NCBI GenBank assembly: GCA_963735465.1
Contig: CAVTLA010000001.1
Span: 1,426,001 to 1,490,000 of the forward strand
Origin: DASZHJ01 sp963735465
GTDB lineage: Bacteria; Pseudomonadota; Alphaproteobacteria; ATCC43930; CGMCC-115725
Direction: 5' to 3'
DNA: 64,000 nt
Made by a program: the position numbers and the translations under genes. The notes beneath the pieces were generated by a model. That model did not search any database and was not told the DNA's origin. It saw only the letters and a list, made by a program, of their open reading frames with translations. Positions 1-9,633 of the stretch are shown here, piece by piece (the stretch's first letter is position 1; each line of letters begins with the position of its first letter).

Positions 1-990
<990 letters not shown>

Positions 991-1033
991 TCCTCTCCGC
1001 CGGGGGCTTTCGCCGGCACTTCTCGAGGACGGA

Positions 1034-3247
1034 ATGAGCCTGTCGCGACAGGTTCTCACATGGGCCAGTCGGGTCGGGCTCGGGCGCAAGCTCGCGGTGG
1101 CGCTTGCGGTCGCGGCGCTGGCCTCGGGTGTCTGCACCTACGCCGCCCTCGTGGGCTGGCCGCCGTTCGCCACCAGCCCGAACGCGGTCCTCTTCTTTCT
1201 GAACCTGAACCTGGTGCTGTTGCTGGCGCTCGGCGCCGTCATCGCCAAGCGCCTGGTGCAGGTGTGGGCGGAGCGGCGCCGCGGCCACGCGGGATCGCGC
1301 CTTCACGTGCGGCTGGTGGTGCTGTTCAGCCTGATCGCGGTGACGCCCACCATCATCGTCGCCGTCTTCTCCTATCTCTTCTTTACCTTCGGCGTGCAGT
1401 CCTGGTTCAGCGAGCGGGTGCGCACGGCGCTCTCGGAATCTCTCGCCGTGGCCGAGGCCTATCTGCACGAGCATCAGCAGGTGATCCGCGGCGACGTCCT
1501 GATGATGGCGTCCGACCTCAATCACGATGCCGCCACGCTCTCGGTCGATCCGCAGAAGCTCAATCAGGTGCTGGGCGCGCAGGCGGCGCTGCGGTCCCTC
1601 ACCGAGGCGGTGGTCTTCGACAGCCGCGGCCGCGTGCTGGCGCGCAGCGGCTTCAGCTACACGCTGATGCTGGATCCGGTGCCGGACTGGGCGCTGCAGC
1701 AGGCGAACCAGGGCGACGTCGCGATTCTCACCAGCGGCAACGACGACCGCGTCCGAGCCCTGGTGCGTCTCGACCGCTTCCAGGACACCTATCTCTACGT
1801 CGGCCGCTTCGTCGAGCCGCTGGTGCTCAATCACATGGAGCAGACTCAGCGCGCGGTGACCCAGTACGAGACCCTGGAAGGGCAGAGGTCGGACTACCAG
1901 ATCACCTTCGCGCTGATCTTCCTGGTGGTGGCGCTGCTGTTCCTCTTGTCCTCGGTGTGGGTGGGACTGACCTTCGCCACCAAGCTGGCGCGCCCGATCT
2001 CGGCGCTCTCGGCGGCGGCTGAGCGGGTGCGCGCCGGCGACCTTGCGGCGCGGGTCTCCGAGGGCGAGGGCGACGAGGAGCTCAGCGTGCTCTCCCGCGC
2101 CTTCAACCGCATGACGATGCAGATCGAGACGCAGCAGCGCGAGCTCATCGAGGCGAACAGTCAGCTCGACGAGCGCCGTCGCTTCACCGAGGCGGTGCTG
2201 TCGGGTGTCTCCGCCGGCGTCATCGGCGTGGATCGCGAGGGTCGCATCAATCTGCCGAACCGTTCGGCGGCGGTATTGCTGGACGTCGATCTCGACCGCC
2301 ACATCGGCGAAGAGCTCTCCCGCGTGGTGCCGGAGATGGCGCCGCTCTTCGCCGAGGCGGCGCGCCGGCCCGACCGGCTGGTGCAGGCGCAGATCGAGGT
2401 CCCTCGCAAGGGGCGCTCCTATACGCTCCACGTGCGCATCGCCGCCGAGCATGCTGGCATCGAGAACCAGGGCTACGTCGTCACCTTCGACGACGTGACC
2501 GAGCTGCTGTCGGCCCAGCGCAAGGCGGCCTGGGCCGACGTCGCCCGCCGCATCGCCCACGAGATCAAGAATCCGCTGACGCCGATCCAGCTTTCCGCCG
2601 AACGGTTGAAGCGGAAGTACCTGAAGGAAATCAAAAGCGATCCCGACATCTTCCAGATCTGCACCGATACCATCATCCGCCACGTCGGCGACATCGGTCG
2701 CATGGTGGACGAGTTCTCGTCCTTCGCGCGGATGCCGGCGGCGATGATCAAGACCGAGGATCTGCTCGAGATCACGCGCCAGGCCGTATTCCTGCAGCGC
2801 ACCGCGGCGGCGGACATTCGCTTTGAGACCGTACTTCCGCAGCATCCCGTGCTAGTCTCCTGCGATGCGCGGCAGGTGAGCCAGGCGCTGGTCAATCTCC
2901 TGAAGAATGCCGTGGAGTCGATCCAGGGACGTGACGGCAACGTGCCGTCCGGGCATATTCGGGTGAGCCTGGTGGAGACGCCCGAGCGCGTCACCCTGGC
3001 GATCGAGGACAACGGCCGCGGCCTGCCGCGCGAAGGACGCGAGCGGCTGACCGAGCCTTACGTCACGACGCGCGCCAAAGGCACCGGCCTTGGCCTCGCG
3101 ATCGTCAAGAAGGTCATGGAAGAGCACGGAGGAGAGCTGGTTCTGGAGGATCGCGAAGGTGGTGGCGCACGAGTGACGCTCAGCTTCCCCGCCAGCGAGG
3201 CGCGCGGCGCGCCGGAGCGCGCGGCGGTCGAGCCCGTGGACGCGTGA
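1034..3247 (+). CDS. ntrY: Nitrogen regulation sensor histidine kinase NtrY
   Basis: Membrane sensor kinase that phosphorylates NtrX, a two-component pair linked to nitrogen and redox/microaerobic control. The 737 residues show three N-terminal membrane helices (about 19-41, 51-72, 93-119), a periplasmic stretch and a fourth helix at about 285-312. A HAMP linker, a PAS-like region (about 380-490), a HisKA domain with phospho-acceptor His509 (AHEIKNPLTP) and a C-terminal HATPase with DNGRG and GTGLGLAIV motifs follow. The ATG start has GAGGA just upstream. Length and architecture are normal for NtrY. The next gene, ntrX, begins 9 bp after the stop, so the two are probably co-transcribed. Confidence 0.95.
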   Translation: MSLSRQVLTWASRVGLGRKLAVALAVAALASGVCTYAALVGWPPFATSPNAVLFFLNLNLVLLLALGAVIAKRLVQVWAERRRGHAGSRLHVRLVVLFSLIAVTPTIIVAVFSYLFFTFGVQSWFSERVRTALSESLAVAEAYLHEHQQVIRGDVLMMASDLNHDAATLSVDPQKLNQVLGAQAALRSLTEAVVFDSRGRVLARSGFSYTLMLDPVPDWALQQANQGDVAILTSGNDDRVRALVRLDRFQDTYLYVGRFVEPLVLNHMEQTQRAVTQYETLEGQRSDYQITFALIFLVVALLFLLSSVWVGLTFATKLARPISALSAAAERVRAGDLAARVSEGEGDEELSVLSRAFNRMTMQIETQQRELIEANSQLDERRRFTEAVLSGVSAGVIGVDREGRINLPNRSAAVLLDVDLDRHIGEELSRVVPEMAPLFAEAARRPDRLVQAQIEVPRKGRSYTLHVRIAAEHAGIENQGYVVTFDDVTELLSAQRKAAWADVARRIAHEIKNPLTPIQLSAERLKRKYLKEIKSDPDIFQICTDTIIRHVGDIGRMVDEFSSFARMPAAMIKTEDLLEITRQAVFLQRTAAADIRFETVLPQHPVLVSCDARQVSQALVNLLKNAVESIQGRDGNVPSGHIRVSLVETPERVTLAIEDNGRGLPREGRERLTEPYVTTRAKGTGLGLAIVKKVMEEHGGELVLEDREGGGARVTLSFPASEARGAPERAAVEPVDA

Positions 3248-3256
3248 AGGCTTCCC

Positions 3257-4660
3257 ATGGCCCATGACATCCTCGTCGTCGATGACGAAGCCGATATTCG
3301 GATGCTGATATCCGGCGTGCTCGAGGACGAGGGGTACGAGACCCGCCAGGCCGCCAACAGCGCGGAGGCGCTCGCCGCCGTTCGCGCCCGGCTGCCCTCG
3401 GTGATCATTCTCGACATCTGGCTGCAGGGCAGCGAGCTCGACGGCATCGAGATCCTGAAGCTGGTGCGCCAGGAGGCGCCGAACCTGCCGGTGGTCATGA
3501 TCAGCGGCCACGGCACCATCGAGACCGCCGTCGCGGCGATCAAGATCGGCGCCCAGGATTTCATCGAGAAGCCCTTCAAGTCGGACCGTCTGCTGCTGAT
3601 CATCGAGCGCGTGATCGAGTGGGCGCGCATGCGGCGCGAGAACGAGGAGCTGCGCCTGCGCGCCGGCGGCGACGACGAGCTGATCGGCACCTCCCACGCC
3701 ATCGGGCATCTGCGCCAGCAGGTGGAGAAGGTGGCGCCTACCGGCAGCCGCGTGGTGATCACCGGCGCGCCCGGTGCCGGCAAGGAAGTGGTGGCGCGCC
3801 TGCTGCATCGCCGCTCCCGCCGGGCGCGCGGCCCCTTCGTGGTGGTGAATTGCGCCACGCTGCGGCCCGAGCGCCTGGAGATCGAGCTCTTCGGCTGCGA
3901 GGCCGGCATCGAGGCACCGGATGCGCCGCGCAAGATCGGCACCTTCGAGGAGGCCCATGGCGGCACGCTGTTCCTCGACGAGGTCGGCGACATGCCCTTG
4001 GAGACCCAGAGCAAGATCGTGCGGGGGCTCCAGGAGCAGACCTTCGAGCGCGTCGGCGGCAGCCGGGTGACGGTCGACGTGCGGGTGATCGCCTCCACCA
4101 ACCGGGACCTCGAGGCGGAGATCACCGCCGGACGATTCCGCGAGGATCTCTATTATCGATTGGCCGTTGTGCCGATCCATGTGCCGGCGCTCATGCAGCG
4201 TCGCGAGGACATTCCCATGCTGGCGCGCCACTTCATGCAGCGCGCGGCGGATGCCTCGCGCCTGCCGCCGCGGGAGATCGGCGACGACGCGATGGCGACG
4301 CTCCAAGCCTACGACTGGCCCGGCAACGTGCGCCAGCTCCGCAATGTCATCGATTGGCTGCTGATCATGGCGCCGGGCGACGCCCGCGAGCCGATCCGCG
4401 CCGACATGCTGCCGGCGGAAATCGGCTCCGACGCGCCGGCGGTGGTGCGCTGGGACAAGAGCGGCGAGATCATGAGCCTGCCGCTGCGCGATGCCCGCGA
4501 GGTGTTCGAGCGCGAGTATCTCATCGCCCAGGTGACGCGCTTCGGCGGCAACATCTCGCGCACCGCCGCCTTCATCGGCATGGAGCGCTCGGCGCTCCAT
4601 CGCAAGCTCAAATCGCTCGGCCTCGTCAACGGCGAGCGGGCGGCGAAGCTCGGCGCCTGA
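3257..4660 (+). CDS. ntrX: Nitrogen regulation response regulator NtrX
   Basis: Response regulator partner of NtrY, 467 residues. The receiver domain has phospho-acceptor Asp53 and conserved Lys105. The central AAA+ domain has a Walker A variant GAPGAGKE at 170-177 and Walker B GGTLFLDEVGD at about 235-245. A Fis-type helix-turn-helix lies near 435-460 (ISRTAAFIGMERSALHRKL). Where sigma-54 activators carry GAFTGA (about 214-220) this protein has CEAGIEA, so the sigma-54 contact loop is missing. From memory this is also reported for other alphaproteobacterial NtrX proteins, suggesting it does not act as a classical sigma-54 activator. It lies 9 bp after ntrY and 28 bp before the aminotransferase gene. 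Confidence 0.95.
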   Translation: MAHDILVVDDEADIRMLISGVLEDEGYETRQAANSAEALAAVRARLPSVIILDIWLQGSELDGIEILKLVRQEAPNLPVVMISGHGTIETAVAAIKIGAQDFIEKPFKSDRLLLIIERVIEWARMRRENEELRLRAGGDDELIGTSHAIGHLRQQVEKVAPTGSRVVITGAPGAGKEVVARLLHRRSRRARGPFVVVNCATLRPERLEIELFGCEAGIEAPDAPRKIGTFEEAHGGTLFLDEVGDMPLETQSKIVRGLQEQTFERVGGSRVTVDVRVIASTNRDLEAEITAGRFREDLYYRLAVVPIHVPALMQRREDIPMLARHFMQRAADASRLPPREIGDDAMATLQAYDWPGNVRQLRNVIDWLLIMAPGDAREPIRADMLPAEIGSDAPAVVRWDKSGEIMSLPLRDAREVFEREYLIAQVTRFGGNISRTAAFIGMERSALHRKLKSLGLVNGERAAKLGA

Positions 4661-4688
4661 GCCGGGCAGGATTTCGGGAGACGGAAAA

Positions 4689-5552
4689 GTGTCGCGCATT
4701 GCCTACGTCAACGGCCAGTACGTGCCGCATCGTGCCGCCACGGTCCATATCGAGGATCGGGGATATCAATTCTCCGACGGGGTGTACGAGGTGATCACCG
4801 TCGACAACGCCACGCTGGTGGACGAGGGGCTGCATCTGAAGCGGCTCGACCGGTCGCTGGACGAGCTGCGCATCGCCCGGCCGATGCCCGAGCGCGCCCT
4901 CAAGACCGTCATCCGCGAGGTGATCCGCCGCAACCGCGTGCGGGACGGGATCATCTACATCCAGATGACCCGTGGCGTGGCGCCGCGCGACCACGCCTTC
5001 CCCAAGAATGCCACCACCCAGGTGGTGATGACTTCGCGTCGCGCGAAGCTCGCCAGTCCTCAGGCGCTGGCCGAGGGCATCCGCGTCATCACCATTCCGG
5101 ATCTGCGCTGGGCGCGCTGCGACATCAAGTCGGTGTCGCTGCTCCCCAACATCCTCGGCAAGCAGCAGGCGCGCGAGGCCGGCGCCTACGAGGCCTGGCA
5201 GGTGGATCGGGATGGCAACGTGACCGAGGGCACCTCCACCAACGCCTGGATCATTACCGGCGGCGGAGAGGTGGTGACGCGCGCCGCGACCAACTCGATC
5301 CTCAACGGCGTCACGCGTCTCGGCATCATCAGCCTGATCGAGCAGGCCGGGCTGCGGTTCGTCGAGCGGCCTTTCAGCGTCGCCGAGGCGAAGCAGGCGC
5401 GCGAGGCGTTCATCAGCAGCGCTACCTCCTACGTGATGCCCGTGGTGCGGATCGACGATACCGTCGTGGGCGACGGCAAGCCCGGCGAATTCGCCCGCAA
5501 GCTGCGGGACGTCTACGTCAGATACGCCAGCCACGGTGGACGGGACGCGTGA
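4689..5552 (+). CDS. dat: D-amino-acid aminotransferase (class IV PLP enzyme)
   Basis: Fold-type IV PLP aminotransferase predicted to interconvert D-alanine/D-glutamate and 2-oxo acids in the cytoplasm. The 287-residue length is typical. Lys147 (CDIKSVSLLPN) is the expected Schiff-base lysine. The motif TRGVAPRDH contains the Arg100/His102 pair corresponding to the substrate carboxylate-binding R-x-H of bacterial D-amino-acid transaminases, which favours this over branched-chain aminotransferase or aminodeoxychorismate lyase. The start is GTG at 4689 after a GGAAAA stretch. The stop overlaps the start of the next gene by 4 bp, so the two are translationally coupled. The position between ntrX and hfq is commonly seen in Rhodospirillales. 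Confidence 0.88.
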   Translation: MSRIAYVNGQYVPHRAATVHIEDRGYQFSDGVYEVITVDNATLVDEGLHLKRLDRSLDELRIARPMPERALKTVIREVIRRNRVRDGIIYIQMTRGVAPRDHAFPKNATTQVVMTSRRAKLASPQALAEGIRVITIPDLRWARCDIKSVSLLPNILGKQQAREAGAYEAWQVDRDGNVTEGTSTNAWIITGGGEVVTRAATNSILNGVTRLGIISLIEQAGLRFVERPFSVAEAKQAREAFISSATSYVMPVVRIDDTVVGDGKPGEFARKLRDVYVRYASHGGRDA

Positions 5553-6196
5553 CGACGCGGCCCCGGGCGCTGCTCTTCGACTGGGACAATACGCTCGTCG
5601 ACAGCTGGCTGGTGATTCACGACGCGCTCGTGGTCACCTTCACCGCCATGGGGCATGAGCCCTGGACGCTGGCGGAAACCAAGGAGCGCGTTCGCCTTTC
5701 GCTGCGGGAAGCTTTCCCACGCCTCTTCGGCGACCGCTGGGACGAGGCCCGCAAGCTCTATCTCGATGCCTTCGCCGCGATCCATCTGGAACGGCTGACC
5801 ACGCTTCCCGGCGCGGACACGCTGGTGGCGTCCCTGGCGGCGCAGGGTTACTACCTGGCGGTGGTCAGCAACAAGACCGGACGCCTCCTGAGACGGGAGG
5901 TGGAACACCTCGGATGGGAGCCGCACTTCAAGCGCGTGGTGGGTGCGGGCGACGCCGCCGCCGACAAGCCAGACCCGGCTCCGGTGCGCCTGGCGCTGGA
6001 GGGCAGCGGCATCCCGCCGGCGGCGGCCTGGTTCGTCGGAGATACCGATCTGGACGTCCTGTGCGCGGTCGCGGCGGGCTGCACGCCGGTACTGCTGGGC
6101 ACGCAGGAAGAGGTAGCGGCTGTCATCGCCAAGTCACCGTCAGTGTTGCATTTTTTGGACTGTCCGGCACTTCAGGCCGGGCTTGGGGACTTGTGA
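5549..6196 (+). CDS. HAD-family hydrolase, phosphoglycolate phosphatase-like
   Basis: Cytoplasmic haloacid-dehalogenase phosphatase of 215 residues. Motif I DWDNTLVDS (nucleophile Asp11, acid/base Asp13), motif II VVSNKTG, the motif III lysine region ADKPDPAP and motif IV GDTDLDV are all present, with a helical cap between motifs I and II as in Gph-type enzymes. The substrate cannot be read from the sequence; phosphoglycolate or another small phosphate ester is likely. The GTG start overlaps the aminotransferase stop (GTGA). The coding end overlaps a candidate heat-shock promoter for hfq. Confidence 0.85.
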   Translation: MTTRPRALLFDWDNTLVDSWLVIHDALVVTFTAMGHEPWTLAETKERVRLSLREAFPRLFGDRWDEARKLYLDAFAAIHLERLTTLPGADTLVASLAAQGYYLAVVSNKTGRLLRREVEHLGWEPHFKRVVGAGDAAADKPDPAPVRLALEGSGIPPAAAWFVGDTDLDVLCAVAAGCTPVLLGTQEEVAAVIAKSPSVLHFLDCPALQAGLGDL

Positions 6197-6217
6197 TTTC
6201 CGTTCGGCGCCCAATCT
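6190..6217 (+). promoter_or_regulatory. Candidate sigma-32 (RpoH) promoter for hfq-hflX
   Basis: CTTGTGA (6190-6196), a 13-base spacer and CCCAATCT (6210-6217) resemble the heat-shock consensus CTTGAAA-N13/14-CCCCATnT. The element sits about 100 bp before the hfq start and overlaps the stop of the preceding gene. In E. coli hfq is also served by sigma-32 promoters, which makes the assignment plausible. A TATGAG hexamer at 6221-6226 could serve a sigma-70 promoter but lacks a well-spaced -35 box. Confidence 0.35.
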
Positions 6218-6319
6218 TGTTATGAGTTGCCGGGGGGCTGGGCGATGTCCGCCCGCTACCCGTCGGCGTCATCGGGCCAATCTCTGGCTCCAAAAACTCT
6301 GAATAAGGGATTCCACCCC

Positions 6320-6571
6320 ATGTCCACAGAAAAGGCACAAAACGTTCAAGACGTGTTCCTGAACTATGTGCGCAAGAACAAGACCCCGGTCACGGTGTTC
6401 TTGGTAAACGGCGTGAAGCTGCAAGGCATCATCACCTGGTTCGACAATTTCTGCGTGCTGCTGCGCCGGGACGCCCATTCCCAGCTCGTCTACAAGCACG
6501 CGATCTCCACGGTGATGCCGGCGCAGCCGGTGCAGCTGTTCGAGCCGGACAAAGAGGGTGAACAACCCTAA
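6320..6571 (+). CDS. hfq: RNA chaperone Hfq
   Basis: Hexameric Sm-like RNA chaperone that pairs small RNAs with mRNAs. The 83 residues contain the Sm1 region (QDVFLNYVRKNKTPVTVFLVNGVKLQG) and the Sm2 signature YKHAISTVMP. The frame is open further upstream, but the ATG at 6320 is preceded by AAGGGA at a suitable distance and gives the canonical N-terminus MSTEKAQN, so that start is chosen. The C-terminal tail is short, as in alphaproteobacteria. hflX begins before the hfq stop, an hfq-hflX operon. Confidence 0.97.
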   Translation: MSTEKAQNVQDVFLNYVRKNKTPVTVFLVNGVKLQGIITWFDNFCVLLRRDAHSQLVYKHAISTVMPAQPVQLFEPDKEGEQP

Positions 6572-7904
6572 CTCAATGACGTCGACGCACACGGCTGAAT
6601 CGACCTCGTCGGCGGCGTCCTCCGGCCGCGCCCTCGTCATCCATCCGATGTCCAAGCGCCCGCCGAAAGAACGGCGCGAGGACGGCCGATCCCCCGAGGC
6701 GCGCCTGGAGGAGGCGGTATCGCTTGCCGCCGCCATCGAGCTGCGCGTGGTGCACGCGGCGCTGATACCGCTCAATCAGCCGCGGCCCGCGACCCTGATC
6801 GGCAGCGGCAACGTCGAGGCGCTGGGCGCCGTCATCAAGGAGAACGAGATCGGCATCGCCGTGGTGGACGCCACGGTGAGCCCGGTGCAGCAGCGCAATC
6901 TCGAGAAGGCATGGCAGTGCAAGGTCATCGACCGCACCGGCCTGATCCTGGAGATCTTCGGCGCCCGCGCCCGCACTCATGAGGGCAGGCTCCAGGTCGA
7001 GCTCGCCTCGCTCACCTATCAGCGCTCGCGCCTGGTGCGATCCTGGACCCATCTGGAGCGCCAGCGCGGCGGCTTCGGCTTCCTCGGCGGCCCCGGCGAG
7101 AGCCAGCTCGAGATCGACCGCCGCCTGATCGGCGAGCGCATCAGCCGCATCAAGAAGGACCTGGAAGACACCAAGCGCACCCGCGCGCTGCATCGCGGCG
7201 CGCGTAAGCGCGTGCCTTATCCGGTGGTGGCGCTGGTGGGCTACACGAACGCCGGCAAGTCGACGCTGTTCAACCGTCTCACGCGCTCCGCCGTGCGCGC
7301 CGAGGATCTGCTCTTCGCCACCCTCGATCCGACGCTCCGGCGCCTGACGCTGCCCTCGGGCCATCCGGCGATCCTCTCGGACACGGTCGGATTCATCTCC
7401 GATCTCCCGCACCAGCTGGTGGCGGCGTTCCGCGCCACGCTGGAGGAAGTGACCGAGGCGGATCTCGTGGTGCACGTCCGCGACATCCATCATCCCGATA
7501 CCGAGGCGCAGCGCTCGGACGTGCAGACCGTCCTGACCGAGCTTGGCCTCGGCGCCCAGGTGGAGCACGGGCTCATCGAGGCCCTCAACAAGATCGACCT
7601 CCTGGAGCCAGCAACCCGCGAGAGCCTGCTGAACCAGGTCCGGCGCAACCAGGATGTGGTGCCGCTCTCGGCGGTGACCGGCGAGGGCTGCGACGAGCTT
7701 CTCGCGCTCTTCGACGAGCGTCTCGACGGCGGGCGCCAGCTGGTGGATCTCGACGTGCCGCTCACCGACGGCGCCGGCATCGCCTGGCTCTACAGTCACG
7801 GCGACGTCGTGAGCCGCCGCGACGACGAGACCAGCGCGCATATGTCGGTTCGCCTGGACGAGGCCGATCTCGGCCGCTTCCGCAGCCGCCAGACCCTGAA
7901 CTGA
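6558..7904 (+). CDS. hflX: GTPase HflX
   Basis: Ribosome-associated GTPase that splits stalled or heat-damaged 70S ribosomes. The 448 residues show the HflX N-terminal domain, the glycine-rich linker (RQRGGFGFLGGPGESQLE), a coiled-coil (about 185-212) and a G domain with G1 GYTNAGKS (228-235), G3 DTVG (275-278) and G4 NKID (344-347). The GTG at 6558 overlaps hfq by 14 bp; an in-frame ATG at 6576 (MTSTHTAE) is an equally possible start because neither has a well-spaced ribosome binding site. The next gene follows after 5 bp. Confidence 0.95.
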   Translation: MNNPNSMTSTHTAESTSSAASSGRALVIHPMSKRPPKERREDGRSPEARLEEAVSLAAAIELRVVHAALIPLNQPRPATLIGSGNVEALGAVIKENEIGIAVVDATVSPVQQRNLEKAWQCKVIDRTGLILEIFGARARTHEGRLQVELASLTYQRSRLVRSWTHLERQRGGFGFLGGPGESQLEIDRRLIGERISRIKKDLEDTKRTRALHRGARKRVPYPVVALVGYTNAGKSTLFNRLTRSAVRAEDLLFATLDPTLRRLTLPSGHPAILSDTVGFISDLPHQLVAAFRATLEEVTEADLVVHVRDIHHPDTEAQRSDVQTVLTELGLGAQVEHGLIEALNKIDLLEPATRESLLNQVRRNQDVVPLSAVTGEGCDELLALFDERLDGGRQLVDLDVPLTDGAGIAWLYSHGDVVSRRDDETSAHMSVRLDEADLGRFRSRQTLN

Positions 7905-7909
7905 CGCGG

Positions 7910-8692
7910 ATGCAACCGGATCTAGCCCGCGTCGAGGCGGCGATCCGCGAGATCGCGGCGGCGGAGATCATGCCGCGGTTCCGCAATCTGGCGTCCGGCG
8001 ACATGCATGAGAAGCAGCCGGGCCAGCTCGTCACCATCGCCGACACCGAGGCGGAGCGGCGGCTGACGCCGCTGCTCATGGATCTGCTGCCAGGATCTGT
8101 CGTGGTCGGCGAGGAGGGTGTCGCCGAGGATCCCTCGCGCCTCGCCTGGGTCGCCGGCGAGGCGCCGGTCTGGCTGGTGGATCCCGTCGACGGCACGCAG
8201 AATTTCGCCGAGGGCAAATCAGTCTTCGCCACCATGGTGGCTCTGCTGCGCCAGGGACGCGCCGTCGCCTCCTGGATCTTCGATCCCGTCACCGGCCGCA
8301 TGGCGACGGCGGAGCAGGGGGCCGGGGCATATCTCGACGGCGGCCGGCTCCGGATCGCGGCGCCCCTGCCGCTCGATCGCATGCGTGGCCGCCTCACCGG
8401 CAAGACCGCAAAGCGGCTGCACGGCAAGGTGGGGCCGGCGCTGTATCTGCGCTGTGCCGGCCACGAATACGTGGCGCTCGCCCGCGGCGACGCGAATTTC
8501 GGCCTGTTCCGGCGGCTCTATCCCTGGGATCACGCGCCGGGCGAGCTGATGTTTCGCGAGGCCGGCGGCTTTTCCGCGCGCCTCGACGGCAGTGCCTACG
8601 ATCCCGCCGAGATCGAGGCCAGCCTCCTGGTGGCGCCGGATCGCGAGAGCTGGGAGGCGCTCCGGGCGCTGATCGAGGAGTACGCGCCCTGA
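7910..8692 (+). CDS. Inositol monophosphatase/CysQ-family phosphatase
   Basis: Mg-dependent, Li-sensitive-type phosphatase of the FIG/IMPase superfamily, 260 residues. The metal-binding signatures are GEE (67-69), DPVDGT (91-96) and WDHAPG (205-210). Substrates of the family include 3'-phosphoadenosine 5'-phosphate, inositol phosphates and fructose-1,6-bisphosphate; the sequence does not decide between them. It starts 5 bp after hflX and is probably in the same operon. A GC-rich hairpin lies directly after the stop. Confidence 0.85.
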   Translation: MQPDLARVEAAIREIAAAEIMPRFRNLASGDMHEKQPGQLVTIADTEAERRLTPLLMDLLPGSVVVGEEGVAEDPSRLAWVAGEAPVWLVDPVDGTQNFAEGKSVFATMVALLRQGRAVASWIFDPVTGRMATAEQGAGAYLDGGRLRIAAPLPLDRMRGRLTGKTAKRLHGKVGPALYLRCAGHEYVALARGDANFGLFRRLYPWDHAPGELMFREAGGFSARLDGSAYDPAEIEASLLVAPDRESWEALRALIEEYAP

Positions 8693-8697
8693 GATCT

Positions 8698-8720
8698 GCG
8701 CGCGGGGTTGCCTCGCGCGC
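8698..8720 (+). other. GC-rich hairpin between the CysQ-like gene and the GarR-like gene
   Basis: GCGCGCGGGG (8698-8707), loop TTG, CCTCGCGCGC (8711-8720) form a 10-bp stem with one G-U pair. It starts 5 bp after the stop of the upstream gene. There is no T-tract, so it is not a classical intrinsic terminator. It may mark the end of the hfq-hflX transcript or protect its 3' end. Confidence 0.35.
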
Positions 8721-8763
8721 CGAAGCCGCTAGCATACCGTTCACAGATATTCGGAGGATCGCG

Positions 8764-9630
8764 ATGAAACTGGCATTCCTGGGCCTGGGCGTGATGGGTT
8801 ACCCGATGGCCGGTCACCTCAAGAAGAACGGCCACGACGTCACCGTCTATAACCGGACCTCCGCAAAGGCGAAGGCCTGGGCCGCGGAATACGGCGGCGG
8901 CTTCAAGGAGACCCCGGCGGAAGCCGCCGCGGGCGCCGACATCGTCCTCATGTGCGTCGGCAACGACGACGACGTTCGCGACGTCGCCAATGGTCCCAAG
9001 GGTGCCTTCGCCGGCATGAAGAAGGGCGCCATCCTGGTCGACCACACCACCGCCTCGGCAGAAGTGGCGCGGGAGATCTACGAGGCCGCCAAGGCCAAGG
9101 GCCTACTGTTTCTGGACGCGCCGGTCTCCGGCGGCCAGGCCGGCGCCCAGAACGGCAAGCTCACGGTGATGGTGGGCGGCGATCTCGAGCCGTTCAAGAT
9201 CGCCGAGCCCGTGATGGCGCATTATGGCCGCGCGGTCACCCTGATGGGGCCGGCCGGCAGCGGCCAGCTCACCAAGATGGTGAACCAGATCTGCATCGCC
9301 GGCCTCGTGCAGGCGCTCTCCGAGGGCCTCAATTTCGCGACCCGCGCCGGGCTCGACGGCAAGATGGTGATCGACGTCATCTCCAAAGGCGCGGCGCAGT
9401 CCTGGCAGATGGAGAACCGCGGCACCACCATGCTCGACGGCAAGTTCGAGTTCGGATTCGCCGTCAACTGGATGCGCAAGGATCTCGGCATCTGCTTCGC
9501 CGAGGCGCGGCGCAACGGCGCGGCGCTGCCGGTATCGGCGCTGGTGGATCAGTTCTACGCCCGGGTCCAGGAGCGGGGCGGCGGACGCTGGGACACCTCG
9601 GCGCTGATCCACCTCCTGCAGAAGGCCTGA
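8764..9630 (+). CDS. NAD(P)-dependent beta-hydroxyacid dehydrogenase (GarR/3-hydroxyisobutyrate dehydrogenase family)
   Basis: Cytosolic oxidoreductase of the 6-phosphogluconate-dehydrogenase-like superfamily, 288 residues. The Rossmann motif GLGVMGYPMA is at residues 7-16, the substrate motif APVSGGQAGA at 119-128 and the catalytic lysine is Lys171 in SGQLTKMVNQ. Family members reduce tartronate semialdehyde, succinic semialdehyde or oxidise 3-hydroxyisobutyrate; the substrate is not decided by sequence. TCGGAGGATCGCG precedes the ATG, a good ribosome binding site. A second paralogous family member is at 56097-57011. The gene converges with the glycosyltransferase operon, with 3 bp between the stops. 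Confidence 0.88.
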   Translation: MKLAFLGLGVMGYPMAGHLKKNGHDVTVYNRTSAKAKAWAAEYGGGFKETPAEAAAGADIVLMCVGNDDDVRDVANGPKGAFAGMKKGAILVDHTTASAEVAREIYEAAKAKGLLFLDAPVSGGQAGAQNGKLTVMVGGDLEPFKIAEPVMAHYGRAVTLMGPAGSGQLTKMVNQICIAGLVQALSEGLNFATRAGLDGKMVIDVISKGAAQSWQMENRGTTMLDGKFEFGFAVNWMRKDLGICFAEARRNGAALPVSALVDQFYARVQERGGGRWDTSALIHLLQKA

Positions 9631-9633
9631 GCC

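Noticed and set aside
6221..6226. TATGAG as a sigma-70 -10 box for hfq
   Set aside because: The only TTG-containing -35 candidate (TTGTGA, 6191-6196) is 24 bases away, too far.
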